NCBI GenBank assembly: GCA_005879815.1
Contig: VBKA01000139.1
Location: 1-5,903 of the forward strand
Origin: Chloroflexota bacterium
GTDB lineage: Bacteria > Chloroflexota > Limnocylindria > QHBO01
DNA length: 5,903 nt
Direction: 5' to 3'
Part shown: piece by piece, positions 5,152-5,903 of the stretch
Position numbering within the stretch: position 1 is the stretch's first letter
Layout: each line of letters opens with the position of its first letter
The notes under the pieces: model-generated
The model's database searches: none
What the model was told of the DNA's origin: nothing
Seen by the model: only the letters and a program-made list of their open reading frames with translations
Position numbers and translations under genes: made by a program

Positions 5152-5903
5152 TCAGTGGAGAACGACGCTGCTGGAGGCCTGGACCCAGTAGCCAGCCCAG
5201 ATGCCGTTGCTGATCAGGTACCACGTCCCGCCGTGGCCGGTGACCAACGCGCGCCTGCTGGCGGAGGCTGACGAGGCGCGAGCCAGGGTGTATGACTTGG
5301 TGGCGAGCACCGCTCCGTTCGTTCCGAAGCGGTAGCCGACGTGCTTGCCGGCCCCAAACGAGACGAGGCGGGTCGGACTGAAGACCTGGACCCTGGCGGT
5401 CGTGAAAGTCCAGCTCGTGAACGCGAGGCTGGCTCCGCCCGCGTCGCGTATCGAAGAGCTCAGGCTGACGCGGTAGCCATGTCCCAGGGCGAGCCAGTGG
5501 CTGGGCCGCAGCACGGCCCGGTAGGTCGCGGCGTCGTAGGTGACCGTTGCGGGGAGGACGGTTCCGGTGCTCGCGTCCCGCAGGACGAATGTGGAGGTCG
5601 AGACGCCATGCACCGCCTCGCTGAAGCGTACCGATGCGCTGGTCGCCGGCGAGACGCCGGTGGCTCCCCAGCCGGGCGAGCGCGAGGTCAGGGTCGGGGG
5701 AGGGTTGTTGACCGACCCCGTCGAGGTCGCCGAGCAGGTCTTGACGAAGACCATCACCGAGTAGGTCGCGCCGCTCTTGGACACCGACCAGCTGCCCCCA
5801 GCGACGTTGTAGTTCCCGACCATGATCGCGTGGTGGCCAGGCGAAGCCCACCACTGGTCAACGGTGCGCTGGTAGGAGTGGGTTGGATACCCCTTCTCCC
5901 AGG
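5152..5903 (-). CDS. Secreted CAP-domain (SCP/PR-1-like) protein with SbsA-type Ig domain, 5'-partial
   Basis: The frame is open to the right edge, so the N-terminus, any signal peptide and most of the CAP domain are missing; the ATG at 5823 is internal. About 249 residues are visible. Residues 1-56 are the end of a CAP domain: YQRTVDQWWASPGHH matches the family's W-x-x-SPGH signature, followed by a beta-strand pair ending YSVMVFVKTC. Residues about 68-168 look like a Big_5/SbsA Ig-like domain: SPGWGATGVSPATSASVRFS, EAV, a STFVL strand, LALGHGYRVSLSSSIRD and the closing WTFTT. Residues about 173-249 form an unrecognised aromatic-rich module (VGYRF, KSYTLARASSASASRRA, GTWYLISNGIWAGYW) that may bind the cell surface. 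The protein is probably exported and surface-associated. CAP proteins have varied roles, so no specific activity is claimed. It lies upstream of tRNA-Pro on the same strand. Confidence 0.85.
   Translation of the reverse strand, partial: WEKGYPTHSYQRTVDQWWASPGHHAIMVGNYNVAGGSWSVSKSGATYSVMVFVKTCSATSTGSVNNPPPTLTSRSPGWGATGVSPATSASVRFSEAVHGVSTSTFVLRDASTGTVLPATVTYDAATYRAVLRPSHWLALGHGYRVSLSSSIRDAGGASLAFTSWTFTTARVQVFSPTRLVSFGAGKHVGYRFGTNGAVLATKSYTLARASSASASRRALVTGHGGTWYLISNGIWAGYWVQASSSVVLH

Noticed and set aside
5821..5823. ATG 5823 as the start of the CAP-domain gene
   Set aside because: Upstream in-frame codons encode the conserved CAP segment (QWWASPGHH) up to the window edge, so this Met is internal.
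5036..5854. A 272-codon minus-strand open frame overlapping the CAP gene
   Set aside because: It lies in another frame of the CAP/SbsA-Ig gene, lacks domain logic and runs into the tRNA.
1..5903. CRISPR arrays, insertion sequences, integrases, toxin-antitoxin genes
   Set aside because: No regularly spaced repeats, terminal inverted repeats, transposase/integrase motifs or small paired genes were seen.

Overview
The window is GC-rich throughout, with strongly GC-biased third codon positions and long spurious open frames on both strands. The gene content fits a high-GC bacterium: an LCP-family transferase, Wzy/WaaL-type ligases, a PglC/ExoY-type sugar transferase, and a secreted CAP + SbsA-Ig protein with a tryptophan/tyrosine-rich C-terminal domain. 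My best guess is a Chloroflexota lineage of the Limnocylindria type. A high-GC actinobacterium is the main alternative. This assignment is inferred from protein style, not from a database search.

Positions 1-4223 (+ strand) hold a compact surface-glycopolymer gene run. A LytR-CpsA-Psr (LCP) protein enters from the left edge without its start. Two paralogous polytopic membrane proteins of the O-antigen ligase/polymerase family follow, the second joined to the first by a GTGA stop/start overlap. In the sequence as given, the LCP frame runs straight into the first ligase, giving one open frame from 1 to 2691. The LCP C-terminus is, however, clearly encoded in another frame (about 954-1073, ending in TGA). 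The apparent LCP-ligase fusion is therefore best explained by a one-base frameshift near 945-960.

Positions 4220-5903 (- strand) read toward this run. From right to left they hold the 3' part of a secreted CAP-domain protein, a 106-bp spacer with a GC-rich hairpin, tRNA-Pro(UGG) with encoded CCA, a hairpin directly abutting the tRNA 3' end, and a small sugar-1-phosphate transferase. The transferase and the second ligase converge with their stop codons interlocked in one CTAG tetranucleotide.

Functionally, the transferase could load the first sugar phosphate onto undecaprenyl phosphate, the ligase-family proteins could polymerise or transfer lipid-linked glycans outside the membrane, and the LCP protein could attach the finished polymer to the cell wall or a protein. 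That pathway is inferred from family roles and adjacency. No mobile element, CRISPR array or phage gene was seen. No stretch of 300 bp or more lacks a gene.
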